Part shown: positions 16,728 through 25,837 of the stretch, piece by piece | Numbering within the stretch: position 1 is the stretch's first letter | How the letters are laid out: each line of letters starts with the position of its first letter | Assembly (NCBI GenBank): GCA_963674955.2 | Contig: CAXXKR010000001.1 | Location: 1-64,000, forward strand | Source of the DNA: G963674955 sp963674955 | GTDB lineage: Bacteria; Desulfobacterota; Desulfovibrionia; Desulfovibrionales; Desulfovibrionaceae | DNA length: 64,000 nucleotides | Reading direction: 5' to 3' | Position numbers and translations under genes: made by a program | Notes under the pieces: generated by a model | Told to the model about the DNA's origin: nothing | Seen by the model: only the letters and a program-made list of their open reading frames with translations | The model's database searches: none

Positions 16728-17237
16728 ATTTACCTCCCTGCTGTTTGAGCAAGCGATTGCTCCAATTAGATCATTTTGTTGCCTTATGTCAAATTTAAAT
16801 ACCCTAAGACGGGGTCAAGAGGCCGATGTTGGTATGGGAGTTAGTGTGGGACTTTGCTGGTAAAATGAGCAAAAATCGGCAAAACCTGCCTAAAATAGTC
16901 AATTCGATTCTTGTTTGATTCCAGCATCTTCTGAGTTTTGAGGAGGTTGTGAAGCTCAGAGGATATGCCTTAAAATCCCTTGGTGCACCCAGCATCCTGG
17001 GTACACAGTTTCAGTTCTCTCATTCAACTGAAACTGAACAGTTTGAGGTGCCCTCTTTCTCTCAAACCACCACCAACCAAAAAGCGGGTCCCAATATCCT
17101 GATTCACCTATAATTTCAACATGATGAGAATCGGACACATAATCGGACACATAACCCCTGTCACTTATGTCACTAATGTACGTTTTTGCAGAATTGGAAC
17201 GCTGTAATATCCTTGAATAGTTTACTTTAATTCTGCT
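16728..17237. other. intergenic with inverted repeats
   Basis: There is no credible gene. It contains the third hairpin repeat (16983-17005), a further 9-bp inverted repeat GTTTCAGTT/AACTGAAAC (17008-17016 and 17026-17034), and two direct copies of ATCGGACACATA near 17130-17155. Confidence 0.5.
16983..17005. repeat. CCCAGCATCCTGGG hairpin, copy 3
   Basis: ACCCAG-CATC-CTGGGT forms a 6-bp stem. The outer A-T pair replaces the C-G or G-C pair of the other copies, a compensatory change. A second inverted repeat follows within 3 bp. Confidence 0.6.
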
Positions 17238-17285
17238 CTGTCACGCCGGAGGCCGCGAGTTCGAATCTAGTATGCTTTCCGGCGG
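17238..17285 (+). other. 3' fragment of tRNA-Asp, probable attachment-site scar
   Basis: The sequence starts with the anticodon loop CTGTCAC (anticodon GTC, Asp) and continues through GCCGGAGGCCGCGAG and TTCGAATCT, the T-arm of a tRNA, before degenerating. There is no 5' half, so it cannot be a working tRNA. Tyrosine-recombinase elements that insert in tRNA anticodon loops leave exactly such 3' fragments. Confidence 0.5.
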
Positions 17286-17300
17286 TAACAATCACATTAG

Positions 17301-18129
17301 CTAAAAAAAGCCCTCTCCAACCCATTTCTTTTCAAGAGATAATAAGAATCCGTTCTTCTTGCTACTCTTTACGAACGCGTTGAAGTCATTAAGGAAGTCC
17401 TTCTTTTCGGTTCGAACATACATTGACAAATCAAAACTATAGAGAACAGGACGGCAAGCCCTGAACTCATTTATGTCAATGCCCATCCGCTCGACCTTGT
17501 AAGGAAGGACGTGAATGTTGTCGACGATTGCGTCAAGCCGCTCATGCAGGAGCATTTTGTAAAGAAGTTCATGTCTGCTTACTCGGTACTCGCGAATAGT
17601 TCCATTTGCCAGGGGTTCATCAAGAAAGCCGTATCCGTAACCTCTTATAACTCCTAGCGTGACGCCCCTTAAGTCCTCGATACTAGAATAACATTTGGCA
17701 CTGTTTGCTCTGACAAAAACCGCATCCATGGTGGACCATATTTTCTCTGAGAAAGAGAAACGTCCCTCCTTTTGTGTCCATGAAGACCGGGCTCATCAGG
17801 GCATAACCATCCACCTCGCCTGTGGAGATCATCATGTTCGCTCTTGGGCGGGGAAGTCTTATGCGTCGAATGGTATGTTCAGGATGGGCGTTCTCAAAGG
17901 CATCAAGAAAGTCGATAAACATGCCCTCGCCTTCATATTCCCCATCTGAATTTTCCTCGCCAGCAGAGAAAAACGGAACGTACCCTGCATCGTTGAAAAC
18001 AATGGAGACTTCTTCGGCCATCGCTATATTGACGCCCAAAAAGACAAGGCATGAGCATAGACAAAAGAAAAAGATGCGAACGATGAAAAGTATGCAAGTA
18101 AGATAACACATAACGCAACCAATCTTCAA
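17301..18129 (-). pseudogene. periplasmic solute-binding protein (SBP_bac_3 type), frameshifted
   Basis: The N-terminal part has a long hydrophobic signal-like segment, then VFNDAGYVPFF and TGEVDGYALMSPVF, as in small-molecule binding proteins related to amino-acid ABC receptors. The frame shifts near 17770, where a four-base homopolymer allows KEGRFSFSEKIWSTMDAVF to continue in the second frame. The C-terminal half has DLRGVTLGVIRGYGYG and LDAIVDNI. No transporter genes adjoin it, as is usual for orphan binding proteins in this group. The start is uncertain: TTG 18129 or an ATG 18 bp inside. Confidence 0.7.
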
Positions 18130-18177
18130 TTACATTTGAAATTGCCCCACTTGATCTTAGCGTGTACCCCCTTTTCT

Positions 18178-19254
18178 CTAACCCCCTCCCGCCTTGTTGA
18201 GAGGTAATACCTTTCCGCTCTCCTTCTTTTGCTTCATGCGCTCCCGTCTTTCCATCTGGGCCACGGCTTCCCGCAGGTTGCTGTCCGCAAGCTTGGCATA
18301 TCGTGCGGTCAGGACTGGTGTGGAGTGGCCCATGAGCTTTTGCAGCGTATAAAGATCCACTCCCTGCTGGACCATGCGGCTCCCGAAAGTATGCCGGGTG
18401 GTGTGAAAAGTGGCCTTGAGCTTGGGATCATCGACTTCGCTGTTCAGGCCTGAATCATCCATTGCCCGCACAAAGGCTGAAGGCACCTGTCTGTGAACCT
18501 CGCCCTTCCCGTTGGGAAAGACCAACGAATTGGCCGCGGCCTGTTCGTTTCTGAGCCTAACGGCATCCAGAAGCGTCTGAATCTCGCCTGCCGTCAAAAA
18601 CCTCATTCTTTCGTTGTCGACCTTGGGCAGCTTGAAGGACTTCTTCTTTGTGGGACTGGCTTCGGAAACAATTTCGGCGTCGCGCGCCGCATTCCAGATC
18701 ATGCAGAAGGTGCGTAATACGGCCTGCATGGTCCTGGGACTGCGCCCGGCCTTGTGCAGGGCAGCCTTGACCTTGTTGATCTGTGCCAGATTGATCCGGC
18801 GCAAGGGAATGTCCCCCAGATGGGGATAGAGCCAGGTGGTGCCGTGCTGCTTGTGCTTTCGGGCCGTTTCGGGCTTCCAGTCCGGTTCGGCAATGGGAAA
18901 ATAATGATCTCTGGCAAAGTCCTCGAAAAGAATATCCCTGCGCGCCTCTTCCCTGACCGCAGCCTTTTCCATCTCCCGCTCAAGCTCGCCCTGCTCCCGC
19001 ATCTCGCACAACGACCGGGGACCGCTTCCTCTCTTGATGTTTTCCCTGAGCTGACTGCGCAGTTTGAACGCCTTTTCCGCGCTCATGCCTTCACTTGTCC
19101 AGCCTGCTGCCTCTTCGGTTTCCCTTCGTCTTCCTGTAGCCTGATCGATATACACAAGGCGAATAAAAAAACACTCATCATACCGAACCCCGTGTTTTCT
19201 GGCTTTGTGCTTGCAGGAACGAATTCCCGGAAATTTCGTCTTTTCCTTTTCCAT
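18178..19254 (-). CDS. tyrosine recombinase/integrase with internal deletion
   Basis: This 358-residue phage-type integrase has an N-terminal arm-binding region, a SAM-like core-binding domain (about 105-190) and a catalytic domain with HTTRHTFGSRM (HxxRH), LMGHSTPVLTARYAKL (GH and Tyr). Between FLTAGEIQTLLDAVRLRN and EQAAANSLVFPN the segment that normally carries the first catalytic Arg (GxRxxE) and the beta-hairpin Lys is missing, roughly 50-70 residues. The ORF stays in frame, but the enzyme should be inactive. It begins about 150 bp from the first tRNA-Phe scar and is transcribed away from it, the usual position for an integrase next to its attachment site. Confidence 0.85.
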   Translation of the reverse strand: MEKEKTKFPGIRSCKHKARKHGVRYDECFFIRLVYIDQATGRRRETEEAAGWTSEGMSAEKAFKLRSQLRENIKRGSGPRSLCEMREQGELEREMEKAAVREEARRDILFEDFARDHYFPIAEPDWKPETARKHKQHGTTWLYPHLGDIPLRRINLAQINKVKAALHKAGRSPRTMQAVLRTFCMIWNAARDAEIVSEASPTKKKSFKLPKVDNERMRFLTAGEIQTLLDAVRLRNEQAAANSLVFPNGKGEVHRQVPSAFVRAMDDSGLNSEVDDPKLKATFHTTRHTFGSRMVQQGVDLYTLQKLMGHSTPVLTARYAKLADSNLREAVAQMERRERMKQKKESGKVLPLNKAGGG

Positions 19255-19266
19255 GATCGCCTCGAA

Positions 19267-19285
19267 AGTTTACCCCACTCCTACC
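19267..19285 (+). repeat. direct repeat AGTTTACCCCACTCCTACC, copy 1
   Basis: The 19-base word recurs exactly at 19509-19527, so the pair brackets the tRNA-Phe scar just upstream of the integrase start. It could be an arm-type integrase binding site. Confidence 0.5.
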
Positions 19286-19404
19286 CCACATTTTTGGCTG
19301 AAGCAACATGATTTCAGGTGATCTGCCGTGAAGACAGTTTTTCTTATTTGATTGAAATAAAAAAGATAAGTGATATTATATAAAGGCATGTGAAACGACC
19401 GGAT

Positions 19405-19500
19405 GGGACTGAAAATCCCCGTGTCGGCAGTTCAATTCTGTCCCTGAGCACCATTAGAAATCAAAGGGTTACGGTTTCATGGCCGTGATCCTTTTTCTTT
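19405..19500 (+). other. tRNA-Phe 3' fragment plus terminator, att copy 1
   Basis: From GGGACTGAAAATCCCC (anticodon GAA, Phe) through the T-arm to CCA at 19451-19453 this matches the 3' half of a bacterial tRNA-Phe. A hairpin terminator follows (AAGGGTTACGG paired with CCGTGATCCTT, then T-rich). The 5' half is absent. Near-identical sequence recurs at 24671-24761 and a degenerate copy at about 32800. Confidence 0.75.
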
Positions 19501-19508
19501 GGAACGGC

Positions 19509-19527
19509 AGTTTACCCCACTCCTACC
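19509..19527 (+). repeat. direct repeat AGTTTACCCCACTCCTACC, copy 2
   Basis: Exact repeat of 19267-19285 on the other side of the attachment scar. A weaker relative (GTTTGCACAACTCCTG) follows the second scar near 24770. Confidence 0.5.
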
Positions 19528-19626
19528 TTACAAAATCGCGTTTTATTACTTATAGGACCAAGCTCGTCTAGTCAGGCCTCCGGCGGGCTACTACACCTCT
19601 CCGGGCATGGACGCGTAAGCTCCCAG

Positions 19627-19862
19627 GGTAATCCTCTCATTATTAGTAGGCCTGAAAAGTAGAGGCTATGCCGCCTCGGCCAGCTTTGCCCTTGGGGGGA
19701 TTACCGTTGGACAAAAGAACTCCCGCTGCTGTATACAGGGGAAAATTGAATGCTCGTTGAACTGGCTCTTAGCCGTTGCTCCGCTCGCCCTCGGCCCTTC
19801 GGGCCGCCCCTACGGGGACGCGCTACACTCCACAACGGCTAAGGCGAATCGCCTCCTCGGAG
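19627..19862 (+). other. strongly structured non-coding region
   Basis: GGTAATCC (19627-19634) pairs with GGATTACC (19698-19705) and encloses CCTCT/AGAGG. Next, CTTAGCCGTTG (19768-19778) pairs perfectly with CAACGGCTAAG (19833-19843) and encloses two hairpins, CGGCCC-TTC-GGGCCG and CCCC-TAC-GGGG. It ends with AGGCGA-A-TCGCCT and CCTCC-TC-GGAGG. I match it to no RNA family. It may be a folded RNA, a DNA recombination site or a REP-like element. Confidence 0.55.
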
Positions 19863-19953
19863 GTACAAATCAGGACGCCAGACTCCACCTGAAAATTGCA
19901 GATCAGTGGTCCAAGGGATAGGGAGAGGCGCGACTTTCTACAGGATCTGATTC

Positions 19954-22900
19954 ATGCGCATGCGGATTTCCCATAAATTAGCTTTGGGCTTTTTTCCTTT
20001 TCGCCTTGTGCGCCTGCGGTGCCATCTCCTTTGTGCTCTACAGCACTGCCTCTGACAAGGTTATGGAGGATATCCGCCAGCGTCTTGGCGACATCGTGGC
20101 CATCGTGGCCCAGGGCATTGATCCTTCCATCCACGACAGCCTCGTGGACCCGGCCCAGGAGGGGGGGGGCGGAGTATCAGATCATCCAGCACGCCCTACG
20201 GGAAGTTCGCGACGCCTCCTCGGACATCTTTTTCATCTACACCATGCGCCTGGGGAAAGACGGTCAGATATCCTTTGTGGTGGATGCCGAGGAAAATCCC
20301 GAAGACATGGCCCATCTGGGCGACGAGTACGGGGACGCCAGTCCCTTGCTCCGCCAAGTCTTCACCGGCCTGGACGAGCCCGTTGTGGAATCGGAGTTCT
20401 ACACCGACCAATGGGGCACCTGGCTGTCGGGATACGCACCTTTTTATGGCCCGGACGGGAAACGGGTCGGAGTGCTGGGCGTGGACATCTCCGCGACTAA
20501 GGTGATCCAATACCGCCAAGAACTCTTAATGCGCTCACTGCTGGTCTTCGCCATCCTGCTGCCGCTGCTTCTGCTTGCGGGCTATTTTTTGGGTCGCCGT
20601 ATTGCTAAGCCCTTGGTGGTGGCCAAAAACGGCGCCGAGCGCATCGGCAAAGGAGATCTTAACGCGCGCATCGACATCCGCTCCCACGACGAACTGGGAG
20701 TGTTGGCCCAGGCCATGAACCAGATGGCTGAGAATCTCCAAAAAAGTCGAGACGAGCTGACCGAAGTCTTGGAGAAGTACCGCTCCATTTTTGAGGGGGC
20801 CACCGAAGGCATCTTCCAGACCTCGCCCGAAGGCCGATTTGTGACCGCCAACCCGGCCTTGGCCCAAATTCTGGGGTATGAGTCTCCAAAAGATCTGATT
20901 GAAACCATTACCGATCTTGGCACGCAGCTCTATGCCGACCCCGAGGACCGGGCAAAGCTCCTCCGCGGGCTGGAGTTGGAAGGCCGGGTCGAAGACGTGC
21001 AGACACGCTTTTTTTCGCAAGGACGGCAGCGAAGTGGACGTGGAGATCACTGTTCACATGCGACGCCTTAATTCCGGTTTCCTGCTGGAAGGCATGGTGC
21101 AGGACATCACCCAACGGCTGGCCCGCGAACAGGCGGAAAAGGAACGCCGCGCTGCCGAAGCGGCCAATTCAGCCAAAAGTGAATTCTTGGCCAATATGAG
21201 CCACGAAATTCGGACTCCAATGAACGCTGTCATGGGGTTGACCGAGCTCATGCTGCGCGGTGATCTCACAGAAAAACAGCGTTCTACCCTAGGCAAAATC
21301 AAGGTGGCCTCGCAAACGCTTCTGGCCGTGATCAACGACATCCTCGATTTCTCAAAGATCGAGGCGGGCCGCATGGAGCTTGAAATCACAAACTTCTCTC
21401 TGCACGAGGTGATGGCCAATTTGAGCGAAATGTTCTCCCAAAAGGCCCACGAGCAGGACGTAGAGTTCATGGTCTCCATTGCCGAAGGCACTGCGGGTGC
21501 ACTGCGGGGCGACCCCATACGCCTGGGCCAGGTGCTCATCAATCTGGTGGGCAACGCGCTCAAGTTCACGCAAAAAGGCGAAGTCGTGGTGGATGTCCGG
21601 CCAGCCAAGGACCAACCCGCTGAGGCTGGAGAGATCATGCTCGAATTCGCGGTGGTGGATACTGGCGTGGGCATTCCCAAGGATCGGCTCAAGGCCGTAT
21701 TCGAATCTTTCAGCCAGGCCGACACCAGCACCACGCGCAAGTTCGGAGGCACGGGTCTGGGATTGACCATCTGTCGCCAGCTCACGGAACTCATGGGCGG
21801 AAAAATTCGTGTGGAAAGCGTGTTCGGACAAGGCAGCCGCTTTATTTTCACGGCCCGTTTCAGCCGCCAGCCCGCAGAACGCGAACTGCGCCTGAATGCG
21901 CCCAAGGACTTGCGCGGACTCAAGGTTCTGGTTGTTGACGACAACGAGACTTCGCGCGAGATTCTGGCCTCGGCCATCAGTTCCTTCCAGATGAACGCAA
22001 GCACGGCAGCCTCGGGCTGGGAGGCTCTGGACGTGATGCGTGCTGCGGACCCGCCTTTTGACCTGGTGCTCATGGACTGGAAAATGCCTGGCATGAACGG
22101 CCTGGAAACGGCGCGAAACATAAAGCAACGCCTTGAACTGGACAAGACGCCCATCGTATGCATGGTCTCGGCCTATGGGCGCGAAGACCTGCTCCAGCAG
22201 TCGGACCGAAACTTTTTGGACGCCTTTCTGCACAAGCCTGTGAATCAGTCGTTCCTTTTTGATACCATTATGGAGCTTTTCGGCCGTAGTGATGCCGTGG
22301 TTTCGGCTGCGGAACGTCCGGTCAAGGATTCGGAACCACCCGCACACATCTCTGGAGCCAGAGTCCTGTTGGTGGAAGACAACGCCATCAACCGCGAAGT
22401 GGCCCGCGAGTGGCTGGATGCCGCAGGCGTGGCCACTGAAGAAGCGGAAAACGGACGCGTGGCCCTTGATCGACTCAATGCCATGGCCACGGACGTAAAC
22501 TTGCCCGACATGGTGCTCATGGACATTCAGATGCCGGAACTTGACGGCTTGGAAGCCACCCGGCTACTGCGCAAGGACGAACGCTTCAAGGATATGCCCA
22601 TCATCGCCATGACCGCCCATGCGCTCAAGGGCGACCGCGAACGCTGTCTGGACGCGGGCATGGACGACTACTTGACCAAACCCATCGACCCCCGCGCCTT
22701 GTTCGGGGCCTTGGGCACCCATATCCCCAATACGGGCCAGGCCGCCGCGCAACAGTCGCCCGTTCCCGCGGCTACACAGAAAACGGACAATCCAGATGAT
22801 ATTAGCGACCTGAAGATTCCAGGCGTGGACGTGAAAGAAGGGCTCTTCCGCTGCAACCGCAATACAAAACTCTACCGCCGTTTGCTGAGCAGCTTTCTCA

Positions 22901-23430
22901 AGGACTATGTGAGCTCGGACAAGGAAATCGCGGAATATGTCAAGGCCGGGTCGCAGTCAGATGCCCGTCGCGTGGCCCATTCGGTCAAAGGCGTGGCCGG
23001 GTCTCTTGGGGCTCGCCGACTGCAGGCAGCCGCCCTGGTGTTGGAAAACTCCGCCGAGCAGGAGACTCTGGTACCTGAAGGCATGGCCTGGGATGAATTC
23101 CTCTCAGCCCTGACCGAACTGGACACGGGCCTGAATCAGGCCGGATTCGGCGCACCTCTCGAGAAAATTCCGTTCGAGACTGAAGGCAACGCCGAAACCG
23201 TGGACGTCGGTGCACTTTTGCCGCTTTTGGACGAGCTGGATCGAACGCTGGACGACGATCTGGATTTGGCCAGAACTCTTGTCGAAAAAATCCAGGGGCC
23301 GCTAGGTGCCTTGGCTGGAAGCGACACTGCATCCCAGCTCATGGAGCATGTAGAAAATTTTGAAATGGATGAGGCGCGCGAGGTCCTGGACCAAGTGCGC
23401 ACGTTTGCGAAAGACGCGGACAATTCATAA
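19954..23430 (+). pseudogene. hybrid sensor histidine kinase, three homopolymer frameshifts
   Basis: Joined across frames, the product has a TM helix at the N-terminus, a periplasmic sensor region, a second TM helix (near 20530-20590), HAMP, PAS, HisKA with NMSHEIRTPMNAVMG (near 21195), HATPase with DTGVGIP and GGTGLGL, two receiver domains (VVDDNE...LMDWKMP and LVEDNA...LMDIQMP) and an HPt domain with AHSVKG. The frame moves by one extra base at a T6 run (about 19992), a G9 run (20161-20169) and a T7 run (21009-21015). The catalytic part from 20899 is intact. It would phosphorylate itself and relay to the following REC-GGDEF protein, which starts 43 bp downstream. Confidence 0.85.
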
Positions 23431-23473
23431 CTCAGGTGACATAATTGCAAACAATACAAAGGAATACGAATAA

Positions 23474-24409
23474 ATGAACAAAAACATAGAGTCGGGAGAC
23501 GTCACTCCACAAAATAAACGCCAAAAAATTTTGGTGGTGGACGACAACAAGCAGAACCTTGAGCTGCTCATGGATTTGTTTCGCGACGACTACAAAATCG
23601 TGGCCGCTCTGAACGGAAAACGGGCACTCAAGCTTGCCCATGCCGAGCCCCAGCCTGATCTGATCATGTTAGACATCGTCATGCCGGACATGGATGGATA
23701 TGAGGTGTGTAAGCGTCTCAAGGAAGAAGATGCCACCATGCATATTCCTGTAATCTTTGTCACAGCCGTCAGCGAGATCATGGACGAAACCCGTGGGTTC
23801 GAGACCGGTGCCGTGGACTACATCACCAAACCTTTCCATCCTCCCATGGTCAAGGCCAGGGTGAACATGCACCTGAACCTGAAACGCAAGCAGGAACTCC
23901 TGGAGGAATACGCCTACCTGGACGCCCTAACTGAGATTCCCAACCGCCGCCAATTTGACACCGTGCTGGACAAGGAGTGCAGCCGCTCCCGCAGGTCCCA
24001 TCAAAGTTTGTCACTAATCATCATGGATATCGACGACTTCAAGGGATACAATGACGGTCAAGGTCATACTCAAGGGGACAAAGCTTTGCGCCACGTGGCG
24101 CAAGCCCTTGCCGGACGTCTGCGCCGAGCCGGTGATTTTCTCGCCCGATACGGAGGTGAGGAGTTCGCCGCTATTTTACCCTACACCGACGCGGAAGTGG
24201 CCAAAGAGATCGCCGAGAGCCTGCGAGCCGAGGTGGAAGGCCTGGACCTTCAATACAAAAAGAGCAGAGCCCTGACCCTTTCCCTTGGTGTGGCCACGGT
24301 TCCCCCGGACCAGGAGATCACCCCGACCGTCTTGCTCAAGGCTGCTGACAAGGCCCTGTACAAGGCCAAGGCCCAAGGCCGCAATCAGGTGAAGGCCGTG
24401 ACGCTCTAG
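23474..24409 (+). CDS. response regulator with GGDEF diguanylate cyclase domain
   Basis: This 311-residue protein has an N-terminal receiver (VVDDNK, phospho-acceptor in MLDIVMP, TKPF) and a C-terminal GGDEF domain with the intact active site GGEEF (about residue 226) and an RAGD inhibitory I-site five residues before it. It should make cyclic di-GMP when phosphorylated and be product-inhibited. It directly follows the hybrid kinase, whose HPt domain is the likely phosphodonor. Together they form a transferred signalling pair between two tRNA-Phe scars. Confidence 0.92.
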   Translation: MNKNIESGDVTPQNKRQKILVVDDNKQNLELLMDLFRDDYKIVAALNGKRALKLAHAEPQPDLIMLDIVMPDMDGYEVCKRLKEEDATMHIPVIFVTAVSEIMDETRGFETGAVDYITKPFHPPMVKARVNMHLNLKRKQELLEEYAYLDALTEIPNRRQFDTVLDKECSRSRRSHQSLSLIIMDIDDFKGYNDGQGHTQGDKALRHVAQALAGRLRRAGDFLARYGGEEFAAILPYTDAEVAKEIAESLRAEVEGLDLQYKKSRALTLSLGVATVPPDQEITPTVLLKAADKALYKAKAQGRNQVKAVTL

Positions 24410-24450
24410 AGCGACCAAGCCCGCGCATAACGGGAAAGCATCAAAACAAG

Positions 24451-24480
24451 AAGCCTTTGATAAACAAGGGCTTTTCATTT
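24451..24480 (+). terminator. Rho-independent terminator after GGDEF gene
   Basis: AAGCCTTTG pairs with CAAGGGCTT around a short loop and is followed by a T-rich tail. It lies about 40 bp after the stop codon. Confidence 0.6.
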
Positions 24481-24670
24481 TCTTTGAATAATGAACTCTG
24501 CGCTTTCCCCCCAAAATCGATCCACGCCCAAGAAGTATGTGGGCTTGAACTTGCCACCATCTACATCACCACGGCCTTAAGCCCCAAGCTAACACAAAAC
24601 AAAAGCCTTCACCCTTTTTCCAGTATAAGCCAATATGGCTCCGTCCATCAGGTATGGCTCATGTTCCTGT

Positions 24671-24761
24671 AAAATCCCCGTGTCGGCAGTTCAATTCTGT
24701 CCCTGAGCACCATTAGAAATCAAAGGGTTGCGGCTTCATGGCCGTGACCCTTTTTCTTTGG
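24671..24761 (+). other. tRNA-Phe 3' fragment plus terminator, att copy 2
   Basis: From AAAATCCCC the sequence matches copy 1 almost base for base through CCA (24710-24712) and the AAGGGTTGCGG/CCGTGACCCTT terminator. The match to copy 1 begins exactly in the anticodon loop, marking the likely crossover point. The remaining DNA between 24480 and 24940 holds no supported gene. Confidence 0.75.
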
Positions 24762-24940
24762 TGTCGTGGTTTGCACAACTCCTGTACAACTTTTTGTGAG
24801 TAATGGATCAAAGCGAAGAGAACAACATTTCGGGTGATACGAACGGATAGAGTCATCACCAACCTTCAGGTTTAGCCAAATTTTGGAAGGCAGATCACAT
24901 TTTCAATGGCGACATGCACAATGGTCATTTCCCTGACCGA

Positions 24941-25837
24941 TCAATATATTTTTCTGCGGGAAAAACTTGCCCCGATTACCGAAAAAGTGTTTTCAACGAT
25001 AAACAGCGCTTTTTCGTCATGGGTAAATGTGATCTCCTCAAGCTTCTTAAGCTGAACATTGTTGACAACAGTCATGAGCACATTTCTTTCTTTTCTGGAA
25101 GCCGCACCGAATCCTTTGAGGAATGTAGCGCTTTGTTTTAATTTTTCCAGGATGTCCTCGCTGATTGCATTAGCCGTTTCCGAAATAATGAAAACAACCT
25201 TTCGTTGGCTAAAGAGTGACAGTGTATGATGAACCACAATCGAATTTATAAAGACAATGATAAAGGAGGATATGATAATGTCCAAAGAAAGACTAAAAAG
25301 ACTGAAGCTGAACAAAAAAGCATTGAAGATCAGGTATACTAGTCCAATACCAATGTTAAACTGTTGATAAAGGTACACGGCAACGACATCCAACCCACCA
25401 TTGGATCCGAGGGATCGAAGTACAAGTCCTGCACCGAAGCCTGTAATAACACCGCTTGCGATAGCAGCGTATAGCTCACTGTGCACAGGTATGTTGACGG
25501 AGACCGTCTCATAAAACAGGGTTGTGGCGACGGTAGCATACAAACTGTATAAAAAAAATCGCCTGCTGACCTTGAACCATGCAAAAATAAAAAGCGGAAC
25601 ATTCAGGAGAAAGTACATCCAGCCAGGCGTAGGTGCGTCAGTCGTGTAGTAAATCAATGTCGCCAATCCGAACACTCCCCCTGGAATAAACTCATGGGGA
25701 ACAACCAAGCTTTTGATGCCAATGGCTACAATCAGGCAACCGTTTGTTATGAGTAACAGGTTCCACCAGACCGAGTAGGAAATATCGAGGCGGAATTGCA
25801 TTCCCTTACTTGGTTTCGACTTGCTTGTACCAAACAT
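24941..25837 (-). CDS. YitT family membrane protein (DUF161/DUF2179)
   Basis: This 298-residue protein has five or six hydrophobic helices in the first 200 residues, with GIKSLVVPHEFIPGG and GAGLVLRSLGSNGGLDVVA typical of YitT proteins, then a soluble DUF2179 domain. The transported compound is unknown. The start at 25837 has GGAG upstream and overlaps the end of ablB by 32 bp; an alternative ATG lies at 25801. As last gene of the abl operon it might export, or respond to, the compatible solute, but this is a guess. Confidence 0.8.
   Translation of the reverse strand: MFGTSKSKPSKGMQFRLDISYSVWWNLLLITNGCLIVAIGIKSLVVPHEFIPGGVFGLATLIYYTTDAPTPGWMYFLLNVPLFIFAWFKVSRRFFLYSLYATVATTLFYETVSVNIPVHSELYAAIASGVITGFGAGLVLRSLGSNGGLDVVAVYLYQQFNIGIGLVYLIFNAFLFSFSLFSLSLDIIISSFIIVFINSIVVHHTLSLFSQRKVVFIISETANAISEDILEKLKQSATFLKGFGAASRKERNVLMTVVNNVQLKKLEEITFTHDEKALFIVENTFSVIGASFSRRKIY

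Noticed and set aside
19405..19453. Functional tRNA-Phe gene
   Set aside because: The acceptor 5' strand and D-arm are absent, and the 5' side of the anticodon stem mismatches; only the 3' half is present.
19768..19843. Integron attC site
   Set aside because: The stem-loop shape is similar but the ends lack the GTTRRRY/RYYYAAC core sites, and no integron integrase is present.
24457..24672. Short ORF between the terminator and att copy 2
   Set aside because: It begins within the terminator region, lacks a ribosome site and gives no recognisable protein.
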